Below, in pieces: positions 35,375 through 44,554 of a stretch of 64,000 nt of DNA (the first letter of the stretch is position 1; each line of letters begins with the position of its first letter). The notes below the pieces were generated by a model. It did no database searches. It was given only the letters and a program-made list of their open reading frames with translations, and was not told where the DNA came from. Location: contig JBPBQV010000010.1 in the NCBI GenBank assembly GCA_050955045.1, positions 62,001 to 126,000 on the forward strand. Direction: 5' to 3'. This stretch comes from Mucilaginibacter_A sp050955045. Its GTDB lineage: Bacteria; Bacteroidota; Bacteroidia; Sphingobacteriales; Sphingobacteriaceae. The translations under genes and the position numbers were made by a program.

Positions 35375-35512
35375 AATAAAAAAACCGTTATTAAATTTAA
35401 GTTTGATGCAAATTAACCTTTATGCTGCTATTAGTTTTCAGAAATAATCCTGAAAACTAGCAGAAAAAGCATTACTGCAATAGTGAAACTTAAATTTAAA
35501 AAACGGCTTTAC
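35375..35512 (-). ncRNA. ssrS: 6S RNA (SsrS) candidate
   Basis: The gap between zapA and rny folds, on the minus strand, into one long interrupted rod. A closing stem pairs GCCGTT and AAATTTAAGTTT with AAACTTAAATTT and AACGGT. A large central bubble has about 20 unpaired bases on each side (CACTATTGCAGTAATGC... and AAGGTTAATTTGCATC). An apical hairpin pairs AGTTTTCAG with CTGAAAACT. A T-run (GGTTTTTTTATTT) follows the 3' arm. This closing-stem/bubble/apical-hairpin plan is the hallmark of 6S RNA, which binds sigma-70 RNA polymerase, and the gene often lies beside zapA. Assigned from structure and context, not from an alignment. Confidence 0.7.
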
Positions 35513-35536
35513 CCGATGCTCTTTTTACAATATAAA

Positions 35537-35827
35537 TTATTTAGAAAAAAAATCTGACAGGATAAGATCCAACTGGTAAACTTTTTCGGTAACTTCTGTA
35601 TCCTCTACCAAAACCTGTTTCTCTGCTTTTAATGATGTTGTAGCATAGTGCAACACACACATCGAAAGCAAATCCTGTTTATCTTTAACTGCATAATTTT
35701 CCTGATAATCTTTTATCCGATCATTAATTAGTTTTGCTGCCCTTCTTATAATTTCTTCTTCTTCCGTGCTTACTTTTAAAGGATAAACGCGGTCTGCAAT
35801 ATTTATTTTTATGGAAATATCTCCCAT
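35537..35827 (-). CDS. zapA: Cell division protein ZapA
   Basis: A 96-residue FtsZ-ring stabiliser. SIKINIADRVYPLKVSTEEEEIIRRAAKLINDRIKDYQ is the ZapA N-terminal beta-strand and helix pattern, followed by YAVKDKQDLLSMCVLHYAT and a C-terminal helix. It follows a coiled-coil gene after 22 bases; the pair is probably one transcript. Confidence 0.9.
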   Translation of the reverse strand: MGDISIKINIADRVYPLKVSTEEEEIIRRAAKLINDRIKDYQENYAVKDKQDLLSMCVLHYATTSLKAEKQVLVEDTEVTEKVYQLDLILSDFFSK

Positions 35828-35849
35828 TAAGCTTATTTCAATTAAGTTG

Positions 35850-36140
35850 TCACTTTTTTAGTAACACAATGCACTTATCAATCTCCCGCACAAAATCGTT
35901 AATTTTTTGCTTGATATCAAGACTTTTTTCATCTGTTGCCGAAAAACTTTTTGCAAGCTTCAATACACGAAGCTTATCTTCTAAATCTTTAGTTTTATCC
36001 GCGCTAGCTTGTACCAAATTGTTTAAAGCTGTATTTTCTAATTTTAACAATCTATTTTCTTCCTGCAAAGCTTCACAGAGTTCAATTATCCTCTCCGTCT
36101 TTTCAACAACTTTAACTAATTGCTCGGCAACTACAGACAT
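35850..36140 (-). CDS. Small coiled-coil protein upstream of zapA
   Basis: A 96-residue protein, mostly helical, with heptad-like leucines and acidic or basic residues (about 1-60: VVEKTERIIELCEALQEENR, LLKLENTALNNLV) and a second helix with IKQKINDFVREIDKCIVLLKK at the end. I cannot assign a named family. Its place directly before zapA and its ZapB-like coiled-coil character suggest a partner in the division ring, which is inference. Confidence 0.75.
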   Translation of the reverse strand: MSVVAEQLVKVVEKTERIIELCEALQEENRLLKLENTALNNLVQASADKTKDLEDKLRVLKLAKSFSATDEKSLDIKQKINDFVREIDKCIVLLKK

Positions 36141-36232
36141 TGTTTTACAAATAAAAAATTAAGATTTAAAGTCAATGCTACAATGTTATAAAAAATATGT
36201 TCAAACAGTTTAAATAATCAAAACTTTAAGCA

Positions 36233-38629
36233 CTATTTTCTAATTTCGACTCTTGCTTCTTTTTGCAAGTTAAAAACTATCTTCTGCATTACTGCATCAA
36301 TTGCTTTGTCAGCAAGTGTTTTTTCTTCGTCCTGGAGTACAAAACTTAAGGCATAAGATTTTTTCCCTTCGGAGACTTTGTCGCCTTTGTAAACATCAAA
36401 TACATTTACTTCTTTAATCAGTTTACGTTCACTTTTTAAAACAATTTGTTTTAGTTGATTAAACGAGATACTTTCATCAACCAACATAGATAAATCTCTT
36501 TTCACTGCCGGAAATTTAGAAACCTCACGGTAAACAATTTTATTTTTACCAATTTGCTTTAGTAATACATCAAAATCAAACTCAGCATAAAAAACCGGCT
36601 GGTTAACATCTGCTTTTTTCAATTGTGCTTTAGCTACCGCACCAAAATCAACCAAAGTTTTATTTCCAAGTTTATAAGATAAGCCGTAATCCACCAAAGC
36701 TAATTCTGTATCTTCTACTGCAAAATCTTTTACACCTGCCTTTTCTAACAAAGTATCAACTACTGCTTTTAGGTGATAAAAATTGACCGCCTGTTCTTTT
36801 TGGTTCCATTGTTCAGGCTGATTGGCACCACTTAAAAACAATGACAGGCAATATTTTTCCTCAAACTTTTCGGAATACTGGTTATAAACTTTCCCAAATT
36901 CATATAATTTTAAATTTGGATATTTTCGGTTTTGGTTATAAGCAATCACTTCCAAACCCGAAAACAACAGCGTTTGCCGCATTATATCCAGATCGCTACT
37001 TAGTGGATTTAAAATTTTAACTGCCGTTTCTAATTGGTTTGAATAAAAAGATTTAGTAAGCGAATTAGCTAAAACTTCATTAAAACCATTTGCAGTAAGC
37101 AAATCTGCAAATGTGTTTTGCACCGCGTCCTTATCGGGTTTTGCTGCATTATTTACTGATGCCCTGATTTGTGTTGGAATTTCAATATTGTTATAACCAT
37201 AAATCCGCAGTATTTCTTCAATTACATCTACCTCACGTGTTACATCAACCCGATATGGAGGAATTTCCAAAGAAAGTCCTTCTTCTGTTTCAGCTGTAAT
37301 TTTGATATCCAAAGCAGTTAAAATCGATTTAATTTCTTCGGAAGCAATGGTTTTTCCAATTAACCGGTGCACGTGTTTGTACAATATTTGCACGGTAAAA
37401 GAAGCAACAGGATTTGGATAGAAATCTGAAATTTCAGAAGAAACCGTTCCGCCAGCAATCTCTTGAATCAACAAAGCAGCGTATTTCAAAGCAAAAACAG
37501 CGATATCTGGATCTGTTCCTCGTTCATAACGGAAAGAAGCATCGGTTTTTAAACCAAAACGTTTAGCCGTTTTACGCACAGAAACTGCGTTAAAATAAGC
37601 ACTTTCTAAAAAAATATTTTTGGTTTGATTGGTAACGCCCGAATTGATTCCACCAAAAACACCGGCTATGGTCATCGGTTCTTCGGCGTTGCAAATCATT
37701 AAATCATCTGCTGATAATTTGCGCTCTACACCATCCAGTGTTTTAAAAGCCGTTCCTTCTGCACAAGTTTTAACAATTATTTTATTTCCTTTGATGGTAT
37801 CCGCATCAAAAGCGTGCATCGGTTGGCCTAAAGAGTGTAAAACGTAATTAGTTGCATCCACCACATTGTTAATTGGTCGTAAACCAATTACGGTTAACTT
37901 TTGCTTTAACCAATCAGGAGAATCTTTTACTCCGATGCCAGAGATTGTCAAGCTGGAATACCGTGGACAAGCAATCGCATCTAAAACTTCAATCTTAATA
38001 GGCAACGCATTATTTTGTACGGTAAAAGAAGCAACATCAGGCAGAATAATATTTGTTTTTAAATAAGCGGCAATATCTCGCGCAGTTCCTAAATGCGATG
38101 CAGCATCAGCGCGGTTTGGTGTTAAGCCAATTTCAAATAAATAATCATCTTCTAGCTTAAAATATTCTTTTGCCAGAGATCCGATTTTGGCATTTTCATC
38201 TAAAGCCATAATACCGGCATGATCTGTTCCCAGTCCAATTTCATCTTCCGCACAGATCATTCCTTCAGAAACTTCTCCCCTGATTTTTGATTTATTGATT
38301 TTGAAAGGTTCGCCTGCGATTGGATAAACTGTTGTTCCTACTGTTGCTATAACTACCTTTTGCCCTACGGATACATTGACTGCTCCACAAACAATTTGCA
38401 ATTCTTCTCCGCCTGCATCAACTTTGGTTATGCGCAAGCGGTCTGCATTTGGATGTTGCACACATTCTTTTACATATCCAATTATTAATCCTTCCAGCCC
38501 CCCTGGTATAGCCAACACTTTTTCGAGTGATTCTACTTCCAAACCAATTCCTGTTAAAATCTGCGAAATTTCTTCAGGAGTTTGAGTTATACTGATATAT
38601 TGTTTAAGCCAGTTATACGAAATCTTCAT
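36233..38629 (-). CDS. pheT: Phenylalanyl-tRNA synthetase beta subunit
   Basis: A 798-residue subunit that charges tRNA-Phe together with PheS. The N-terminal MKISYNWLKQYISI is followed by a tRNA-binding OB domain (about 40-150) with CVQHPNADRLRITKVD, the B3/B4 editing domain with the GLRPINNVVDATNYVLHSLGQPMHAFD stretch, B5 with YRVDVTREVDVIEEILRIYGY, and a C-terminal anticodon-binding ferredoxin-like domain (KFPAVKRDLSML). Length is typical. pheS is not in the window, so the subunits are encoded apart. Confidence 0.98.
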   Translation of the reverse strand: MKISYNWLKQYISITQTPEEISQILTGIGLEVESLEKVLAIPGGLEGLIIGYVKECVQHPNADRLRITKVDAGGEELQIVCGAVNVSVGQKVVIATVGTTVYPIAGEPFKINKSKIRGEVSEGMICAEDEIGLGTDHAGIMALDENAKIGSLAKEYFKLEDDYLFEIGLTPNRADAASHLGTARDIAAYLKTNIILPDVASFTVQNNALPIKIEVLDAIACPRYSSLTISGIGVKDSPDWLKQKLTVIGLRPINNVVDATNYVLHSLGQPMHAFDADTIKGNKIIVKTCAEGTAFKTLDGVERKLSADDLMICNAEEPMTIAGVFGGINSGVTNQTKNIFLESAYFNAVSVRKTAKRFGLKTDASFRYERGTDPDIAVFALKYAALLIQEIAGGTVSSEISDFYPNPVASFTVQILYKHVHRLIGKTIASEEIKSILTALDIKITAETEEGLSLEIPPYRVDVTREVDVIEEILRIYGYNNIEIPTQIRASVNNAAKPDKDAVQNTFADLLTANGFNEVLANSLTKSFYSNQLETAVKILNPLSSDLDIMRQTLLFSGLEVIAYNQNRKYPNLKLYEFGKVYNQYSEKFEEKYCLSLFLSGANQPEQWNQKEQAVNFYHLKAVVDTLLEKAGVKDFAVEDTELALVDYGLSYKLGNKTLVDFGAVAKAQLKKADVNQPVFYAEFDFDVLLKQIGKNKIVYREVSKFPAVKRDLSMLVDESISFNQLKQIVLKSERKLIKEVNVFDVYKGDKVSEGKKSYALSFVLQDEEKTLADKAIDAVMQKIVFNLQKEARVEIRK

Positions 38630-38752
38630 GCTAAGTATTGATGAAAAAGCACAAAGATAGAAAAACGGAGGAAAAAGACGGAAGTGAATTGGTTATGGAC
38701 AATAGTGCATAGATAATTGCATGTAATTATTATCTGTAAAATATCAACCAAA

Positions 38753-39451
38753 TTACATCATTCCTTCATCTGCAAAGCTGTAATAACTTGAGTCTGTAAA
38801 AATTAAATGATCTGGAACAGCAATATCCAGCAAAGCACCTGCATTTAGTAGTTTTTTAGTGAGATCAATATCTGCCTGACTTGGCTTGAGGTTACCGGAA
38901 GGATGATTATGGGCAAGAATAACTGAAGCGGCATGATTTTCGAGCGCGGTTTGAAAAATAATTTTCGGATCGGCAACGGTTCCAGCTTGTCCGCCTTTAC
39001 TAATTAGGTGTTGAGAAAGCACTTTATTTGCACGGTTTAACAAGATAATCCAAAACTCTTCGTGGTTTAAATCAGTAAAATAACGATGCATCAACCGGAA
39101 AACGTCTTTGCTACTGCCTATTTTTTCTGCTTCTTTTTGCTCGGTTTCTTTTCTTCTGCGGCCCAATTCCAAAGCAGCAATAATAGTAATAGCTTTTGCT
39201 TCGCCAATTCCTTTAAATTTAGACAAATCGTTTACAGAACCTTTTCCAAGTAGGTTTAAGTCGCCAGAAAAATGATGTAAAATGCGCTTACTTAGATCAA
39301 CTGCAGATTCATTCTGGTTACCCGAACCAATTAAAATAGCCACCAATTCTGCATCGCTTAAAACCCTTCTGCCCTGAGCCAGCAGCTTTTCGCGCGGCCG
39401 ATCTTCTTCTGCCCAGGATTTGATACTAATTTTAGCTTCATAATTTTCCAT
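38753..39451 (-). CDS. radC: RadC-family JAB1/MPN domain protein
   Basis: A 232-residue protein. An N-terminal helix-hairpin-helix region (DLSKFKGIGEAKAITIIAALELGRR) precedes a JAB1/MPN metalloprotease-like domain with SVILAHNHPSGNLKPSQADID, where HNHPSG with the later aspartate is the JAMM-type zinc site. RadC was once linked to DNA repair, but its activity is unsettled. The gene stands alone, 98 bases past the rpsT terminator region. Confidence 0.95.
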   Translation of the reverse strand: MENYEAKISIKSWAEEDRPREKLLAQGRRVLSDAELVAILIGSGNQNESAVDLSKRILHHFSGDLNLLGKGSVNDLSKFKGIGEAKAITIIAALELGRRRKETEQKEAEKIGSSKDVFRLMHRYFTDLNHEEFWIILLNRANKVLSQHLISKGGQAGTVADPKIIFQTALENHAASVILAHNHPSGNLKPSQADIDLTKKLLNAGALLDIAVPDHLIFTDSSYYSFADEGMM

Positions 39452-39497
39452 TTGATAAATATGGAAAATAATTTAATTTAAAAGAAAGTATAAATAT

Positions 39498-39535
39498 AAA
39501 AAAAGAGCAGAGAAATATTTATCTGCTCTTTTTTT
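39498..39535 (-). terminator. Terminator after rpsT
   Basis: AAAAAAAGAGCAGA and TCTGCTCTTTTTTT form a perfect 14-base stem with a ten-base loop and T-runs on either strand, 16 bases past the rpsT stop. Confidence 0.92.
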
Positions 39536-39550
39536 ATATTATTTAATTAT

Positions 39551-39811
39551 TTAAGCTTGTGCTAACGTATTAACAAATTTTGTCAACTTTGATTTATTGT
39601 TAGAAGCTTTATTTTTATGAATCACATTCTTTTTAGCCAAACGATCCAGCATAGAAATTACTCTTGGTAACAATTCGGCTGCTTCAGTTTTAACTGTTGT
39701 GCTTCTTAATCTCTTAATAGCATTTCTAGTAGTTTTAGCCTGATATCTGTTACGTAAACGCTTTGCAGCATTTGCCCTGATCCGTTTGATTGATGATTTA
39801 TGATTTGCCAT
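39551..39811 (-). CDS. rpsT: Ribosomal protein bS20
   Basis: An 86-residue strongly basic protein of the small subunit. MANHKSSIKRIRANAAKRLRN, KRLRSTTVKTEAAELLPRVISMLDRLAKKNVIHKNKASNNKSKL shows the S20 three-helix pattern. It has its own promoter and terminator. Confidence 0.97.
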   Translation of the reverse strand: MANHKSSIKRIRANAAKRLRNRYQAKTTRNAIKRLRSTTVKTEAAELLPRVISMLDRLAKKNVIHKNKASNNKSKLTKFVNTLAQA

Positions 39812-39845
39812 TGTTTAGCGACTTATTCTCTATATTTTAAGGCTG

Positions 39846-39876
39846 CAAATATAGTGTGATAATTTTATATATCAAA
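39846..39876 (-). promoter_or_regulatory. Bacteroidota-type promoter of rpsT
   Basis: The minus strand reads TTTG, 19 bases, then TATATTTG, an exact match to the phylum's -33 (TTTG) and -7 (TAnnTTTG) elements with the standard spacing. The -7 box is 34 bases before the rpsT ATG. This is the clearest promoter seen. Apart from it, the 39812-40114 gap between the divergent genes shows no gene, only A+T-rich sequence. Confidence 0.85.
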
Positions 39877-40114
39877 TGCTAATTTAATATATTTTGCAAC
39901 TGCACATGTTTTATAGCAAATCGAGTGTTAAATTATTGACTATTACATCAAGCTATAAATATCGATATGATGCTATTTCCATAATTACGCAAAAAACTTT
40001 ATAAAAATACTTTTAAAACAGCACTCAATATATTTTAATTATAAATTATTTATTTAACCATAAAGAAATTAGGCTAATTTAGATTCTAGCAATTAATTAC
40101 CACCAAAAACTTAA

Positions 40115-41077
40115 ATGAAAAATAGTATTTCCTTATTTTGCCTGTCAACGCTGGTAATTGTTGCCTGCTGCAGTTGGGGATTTTTTGGGCATAAAACCAT
40201 CAATCATACAGCTGTTTTTACTTTGCCAAAAGGAATGATTGGCTTTTACAAAAACAATATCAACTATATTACTGATCATGCAGTAGATCCAGATAAACGC
40301 CGTTATATAGATTCGCTTGAAGCTCCGCGACATTTTCTGGATGCTGACCGTTATGGCAATTTTCCTTTTGACAGCCTTCCGCAGAAATGGAATGAAGCTA
40401 CCGACAAGTTTTCTGCGGATACATTGAATAAATTTGGAACTGTTCCTTGGTCGATCCAAAGAAATTATTACAAACTGGTCCAGGCTTTTAAAGATTTGGA
40501 TTCTATCAAAATACTGAAATACTCCGCGGATTTAGGTCATTATATAGCAGATGCACATGTTCCGCTACACATGACTAGCAATTACAACGGACAAAAAACA
40601 AATCAAACCGGCATTCATGCTTTTTGGGAAAGCCGTTTGCCTGAACTTTACACTGAGCACTATAATTTTTTTATTGGCAAAGCAGTTTATATTGATGACC
40701 CGCTTAAAACTGCGTGGAACATTTGCCGCACTACTTTTAATTGTCTGGATTCTGTTTTGCTGATGGAAAAGACATTGAAAAATTTCCGGCCTGATCAAAA
40801 ATATACTTTCTATAAAAAAAATAATAAGATCATTAAAAACTACTCAGAAGATTATGCTTTTGCCTATCATACTATGTTGCATGGTATGGTAGAAAAACAA
40901 ATGCGTGCTTCTGTTTTAGCTATAGGTAGTTATTGGTTTTCAGCTTGGGTTGATGCCGGACAACCAAACCTGAAAAGGATGATTAAACGGGAATTATCCG
41001 AAGAAGAAAAAATGAAAGAAAAACTGGAGGAGTATCACTTTCAAAATGGTAAAATATTGGGCAGAGATGATTTATAA
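40115..41077 (+). CDS. Zinc-dependent phospholipase C / S1-P1 nuclease-like protein
   Basis: A 320-residue protein with an N-terminal hydrophobic signal ending near CCSWGFFGH. The family zinc ligands can be followed: the tryptophan and His after the signal (WGFFGHKTINH), Asp-rich PRHFLDADRYG, ADLGHYIADAHVPLHMTSNYNG with the H-x3-D and H residues, and GIHAFWESRLPELY with the H-x3-E pair. These are the residues that bind the trinuclear zinc site in phospholipase C and S1/P1 nucleases. It is probably exported. The substrate cannot be decided. Confidence 0.85.
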   Translation: MKNSISLFCLSTLVIVACCSWGFFGHKTINHTAVFTLPKGMIGFYKNNINYITDHAVDPDKRRYIDSLEAPRHFLDADRYGNFPFDSLPQKWNEATDKFSADTLNKFGTVPWSIQRNYYKLVQAFKDLDSIKILKYSADLGHYIADAHVPLHMTSNYNGQKTNQTGIHAFWESRLPELYTEHYNFFIGKAVYIDDPLKTAWNICRTTFNCLDSVLLMEKTLKNFRPDQKYTFYKKNNKIIKNYSEDYAFAYHTMLHGMVEKQMRASVLAIGSYWFSAWVDAGQPNLKRMIKRELSEEEKMKEKLEEYHFQNGKILGRDDL

Positions 41078-41104
41078 TAAAATGCATCTTTTATCAACCT
41101 AAAA

Positions 41105-41785
41105 TTATACTGTTGTTGATTTGGAAGATGAACGGCTTCTGATTGCAGCGATAACCGGTGGAATAACAGATACCAGAATAATCAGTATCACTACAATTGT
41201 AAAATTTCGTTTTACAACAGGAATTCCTCCAAAGAAATAACCTAAAAATAGAAACAATATGACCCATGAAGCACCGCCGATAACATTATACAGTGTGTAT
41301 TTGCCCAGGTGCATCTTGCCTACGCCCGCTACAAAAGGGGCAACCGTTCTGAAAATAGGTAAAAACCGGCTGAAAATGACTGCTTTACCTCCGTGTATAT
41401 CAAAAAAAGCTTTTGTTTTGAGATAATAATCAAGTTTTAAAATTTTGTTTTCAGGCTTAAAAACTTTTGGGCCGAAGTATTTGCCCAATTCATAATTTGT
41501 TGTGTTACCGGCAACAGCAGCAGCAATTAAAATCAGCATCAATAAATAAATATTCAGACCCGAGTTTCCGTGGGCAACCAGTGCACCAGCGGCAAACAAC
41601 AACGAATCGCCGGGCAAAAAAGGCGTAACCACAAAACCGGTTTCGGCAAAAATGATAAAAAACAGAATGAGGTAAGTCCAACCCTGATACTGCTGCGTAA
41701 TTTGAATTAAATGTTTATCAATATGCAGGATAAAATCGATGAGGGTTCTAATCAGTTCCAAAATTTTGCAGGTTATTTTATTCAA
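41105..41785 (-). CDS. DedA-family membrane protein (VTT domain)
   Basis: A 226-residue inner-membrane protein. FAETGFVVTPFLPGDSLLFAAGAL and FSRFLPIFRTVAPFVAGVGKMHLGKYTLYNVIGGASWV are the two DedA signatures, with the acidic E and D and basic R residues needed in the family. DedA proteins act in membrane homeostasis, some as undecaprenyl-phosphate or phosphatidylethanolamine flippases. The open frame starts with TTG at 41783-41785, and no in-frame ATG precedes the first conserved helix. Confidence 0.92.
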   Translation of the reverse strand: MNKITCKILELIRTLIDFILHIDKHLIQITQQYQGWTYLILFFIIFAETGFVVTPFLPGDSLLFAAGALVAHGNSGLNIYLLMLILIAAAVAGNTTNYELGKYFGPKVFKPENKILKLDYYLKTKAFFDIHGGKAVIFSRFLPIFRTVAPFVAGVGKMHLGKYTLYNVIGGASWVILFLFLGYFFGGIPVVKRNFTIVVILIILVSVIPPVIAAIRSRSSSKSTTV

Positions 41786-41825
41786 AAATATAAATATACT
41801 GCATAAAAGCAGTAAGATAACGTAT

Positions 41826-42545
41826 TTACTTTATTGCCGGCAGCAAATTGGTAATCAAGCTTAAACCAAAAGCAGAAGTTGTTCCGGTATTGCCAATTAT
41901 TCCCCGTGCATAAAGCGTATAAACTTTACCATCAGCAAGTACTTGGTTTGATAAAGTTCCTAAAGTATTTGTGTTAGTTGCGCCAGTTGCAAAAGCTTTA
42001 AATTCATAAGTGCCCGCCGGAACTTCAATAAATTTCCCAACTCCGCAATAAGCAATGTTGGCATATTCTGGGGCTGCAACTGCATTTATTGTAATACTTA
42101 AATTACCTGCAGCAGACGAGGCATTAACAAACCGCACTTTAGCTCTTCCAAGTGTTGGCGCAGATAAATCATCCTGGATCATAATAGATTTAGTCGTGCC
42201 TGACTGGCCAGCAAAAAATAAGGAATAACTGCTATCTTGTTTTAATACAACTGTTGCAGTATCTATAAAAGGGGCGGTTGGAGTAGATGTCGGCCTGATT
42301 TCTACATATTTTGTACCCGGCGTAGCACTGATATAACCTGTTGTAGTTGGAAATGCAATAGTTGTTGTATTGATTTTCGTTGAATTTAAAGTACAATCCA
42401 AAGATGAACTGCCAGCAATGGCATTGATAATTTGTATTCGCGAATAAGCAGCCGGGTTAACGCCATTGGTATTTCCGCAGGAAAAGTTTACCGTGCCCAT
42501 CGCCACAAACATCAGGCTGATTAAAAAGAACTGCCGTTTTTTCAT
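41826..42545 (-). CDS. DUF4397 lipoprotein (copy 1)
   Basis: A 239-residue exported protein. The signal segment ends in VNFSCGNTNG, a possible lipobox with cysteine near residue 23. Two beta-rich repeats follow, each with the DUF4397 pattern: RIQIINAIAGSSSLDCTLN ... YVEIRP, and AKVRFVNASSAAGNLSITIN ... YEFKAF. The C-terminus GKVYTLYARGIIG is also typical. Function is unknown; such proteins are surface or periplasmic lipoproteins. It follows a second, diverged copy after 62 bases. Confidence 0.85.
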   Translation of the reverse strand: MKKRQFFLISLMFVAMGTVNFSCGNTNGVNPAAYSRIQIINAIAGSSSLDCTLNSTKINTTTIAFPTTTGYISATPGTKYVEIRPTSTPTAPFIDTATVVLKQDSSYSLFFAGQSGTTKSIMIQDDLSAPTLGRAKVRFVNASSAAGNLSITINAVAAPEYANIAYCGVGKFIEVPAGTYEFKAFATGATNTNTLGTLSNQVLADGKVYTLYARGIIGNTGTTSAFGLSLITNLLPAIK

Positions 42546-42607
42546 CCTGCAAAACTACGTTTTTAAATAGAAATGTTGTTTTGCCGGAATCGGATGCGAT
42601 ACTTCTT

Positions 42608-43303
42608 TTACTGGATAATAGTTTGCACGGAAACCGCATTTGCACCAGTTCCATTAACAGTTCCGGCACTCCATAAAGTGTAAATTTTACCATTATCCAG
42701 TCGGATATTGGGCAAATCTAAAAGCGTTGCGCTACTGCCATGAACCCGTAAAATTAAATTGTAAGTTCCGGCTTTTAACTCACTGTAACTTCCAATTGTA
42801 CCAAAACTTACGCTCGAAGTGATGTTTGGACCTTTACTAATCAACAAATCCGCGGAAGATAAACCGGAAGACATATTTGCAAATTTAATCTTAGCATTTC
42901 CTGAAGATGGAATACTTAAATCATCTTCTGCAATAACTGTTGCCATGGTTTTGTTAGCTTCAAACACAAAAAAAGAATAACTGGAATCCTGCACTAAATG
43001 AATGGTCTTTGCAGCTAAAAGTGTGTTAGAACTGTTTGCCTTAACCTGCACATCCCGCACGCCGGAAGTGATATTTCGGTAGCCGGATGTATTGCCGTAA
43101 ACCAGTGGAACAACATTTAATTTGTTGCCGGTATAATATAAGTTGATGGCAGAAGAACTGGCAGCACTGTTTACCAAAAGTATTCGAGCATTACCTAAAC
43201 TTGGTTCGGGAGTGATGCTGTTTTTACAGGAAGAAAAAAGCAGGATAAAAACAGCATTGATTAACAATCCGCTTAGCTTATAAAATTGATTTTTCGATTC
43301 CAT
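42608..43303 (-). CDS. DUF4397 lipoprotein (copy 2)
   Basis: A 231-residue protein starting MESKNQFYKLSG with a hydrophobic segment and the lipobox LLFSSC. It has the same two-repeat plan as its neighbour (ARILLVNSAASSSAINLYY, AKIKFANMSSGLSSADLLI, GKIYTLWSAGTVNGTGAN), so the two genes are a tandem duplication that has diverged. The frame is open 12 codons upstream, but the ATG at 43301-43303 gives the normal signal peptide and lies just after the dnaN terminator. Confidence 0.83.
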   Translation of the reverse strand: MESKNQFYKLSGLLINAVFILLFSSCKNSITPEPSLGNARILLVNSAASSSAINLYYTGNKLNVVPLVYGNTSGYRNITSGVRDVQVKANSSNTLLAAKTIHLVQDSSYSFFVFEANKTMATVIAEDDLSIPSSGNAKIKFANMSSGLSSADLLISKGPNITSSVSFGTIGSYSELKAGTYNLILRVHGSSATLLDLPNIRLDNGKIYTLWSAGTVNGTGANAVSVQTIIQ

Positions 43304-43307
43304 AATA

Positions 43308-43349
43308 AAACCGCTTGATTTCGTAAAGTGTACGAACAAACAAGCGGTT
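43308..43349 (-). terminator. Terminator after dnaN
   Basis: AACCGCTTG and CAAGCGGTT form the outer stem, with TTCGT/ACGAA as an inner stem, followed on the minus strand by TTATT. It begins 45 bases past the dnaN stop. Confidence 0.75.
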
Positions 43350-43393
43350 AGTTACAGAGAATTATTAACAGTAACTGAAGTAAAAACTGCTTT

Positions 43394-44518
43394 TTAAGCG
43401 TAGCTGTTCAGCATTACAGGCATTACCAGCATTAAAACATCTTCATTTTCATCTCCGCCCTGCGGCAATAATAAACCGGCACGGTTTGGAGTTGACATTT
43501 CCAGCGAAACCTCTTCACAGTTTAAATTCTTAAGCATTTCGATCAGAAAACGGGCGTTAAAACCAATTTCCATATCCTCGCCTTCGTACTGGCAATTCAG
43601 TTTTTCATGTGCCTCGTTAGAGAAATCAATATCTTCCGAAGAAATATTTAACTCACTTCCGGTAATTTTCAATCTTACCTGATGCGTAGTTTTATTGGCA
43701 TAGATAGCAACACGGCTCAGTGAACCTAAAAAAGATAAACGATCTAAAGTGAGTTTATTTGGATTGTTTAACGGAATAACGGCATCATAATCCGGATAAC
43801 GCTCGTCAATTAAACGGCAAACCAGATTGATGTTACCAAATTTGAAAAAAGCACTTGTGTTATTATATTCTACCGATACATCAACATCTTCTGATGGCAG
43901 CGACGATTTCAATAAATTCAATGCTTTTTTTGGCATGATAAAAGAAGTAGCCGTTGCAGAATGTGCATCTTTTCTTCTGTACCGAACCAGTTTATGCGCA
44001 TCAGTTGCTACAAAAGTAAAATGCTGCGGCGAAAGCTGACAGTAAACGCCTGTCATTGCCGGGCGCAATTCATCATTACTTACTGCAAAAATGGTTTTGT
44101 TGATGGCTTCTGCTAAAACTGATGCGGGCAAGTTTACAGATGAAGCGTTTTCTACAACCGGAATTTTCGGGAAATCTTCTCCATTTTCGCCGCTTAATTT
44201 ATAGTTTCCGTCTCCAGCTTTTATTTCGATAGCAAAAGTTTTATCATCAACCGAAAACGTAACCGGTTGCTCTGGCAAAGATTTTAAGGTATCCAGCAAA
44301 ATACGAGAAGGAATGGCAATACGACCGTTTTCCTGCGTTTCTACCAGCAAAAAAGTTGTCATACTGGTTTGCAAATCAGTAGCAGAAATGGTTAATTTCC
44401 CATCTTTAATCTGAAACAAAAAGTTTTCTAATATCGGTAAAACGGTGCTGCTGCTTAGTGCGCCGCTTACGGCCTGCAATTGTTTAAGTAAGGTTGAGGT
44501 AGAAACAATAAATCTCAT
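43394..44518 (-). CDS. dnaN: DNA polymerase III beta clamp
   Basis: A 374-residue sliding clamp. MRFIVSTSTLLKQLQAVSGALSSSTVLPILENFLF opens the first of three clamp domains, and the end VLMLVMPVMLNSYA is the Bacteroidota form of the VMPMRL C-terminal pocket strand. KLSGENGEDFPKIP and FVATDAHKLVRYRR are typical. It follows gldG after 36 bases, an order common in this phylum. Confidence 0.98.
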   Translation of the reverse strand: MRFIVSTSTLLKQLQAVSGALSSSTVLPILENFLFQIKDGKLTISATDLQTSMTTFLLVETQENGRIAIPSRILLDTLKSLPEQPVTFSVDDKTFAIEIKAGDGNYKLSGENGEDFPKIPVVENASSVNLPASVLAEAINKTIFAVSNDELRPAMTGVYCQLSPQHFTFVATDAHKLVRYRRKDAHSATATSFIMPKKALNLLKSSLPSEDVDVSVEYNNTSAFFKFGNINLVCRLIDERYPDYDAVIPLNNPNKLTLDRLSFLGSLSRVAIYANKTTHQVRLKITGSELNISSEDIDFSNEAHEKLNCQYEGEDMEIGFNARFLIEMLKNLNCEEVSLEMSTPNRAGLLLPQGGDENEDVLMLVMPVMLNSYA

Positions 44519-44554
44519 ATAAATTCAAATCTTGATCTATCAAAAGTAACTATT

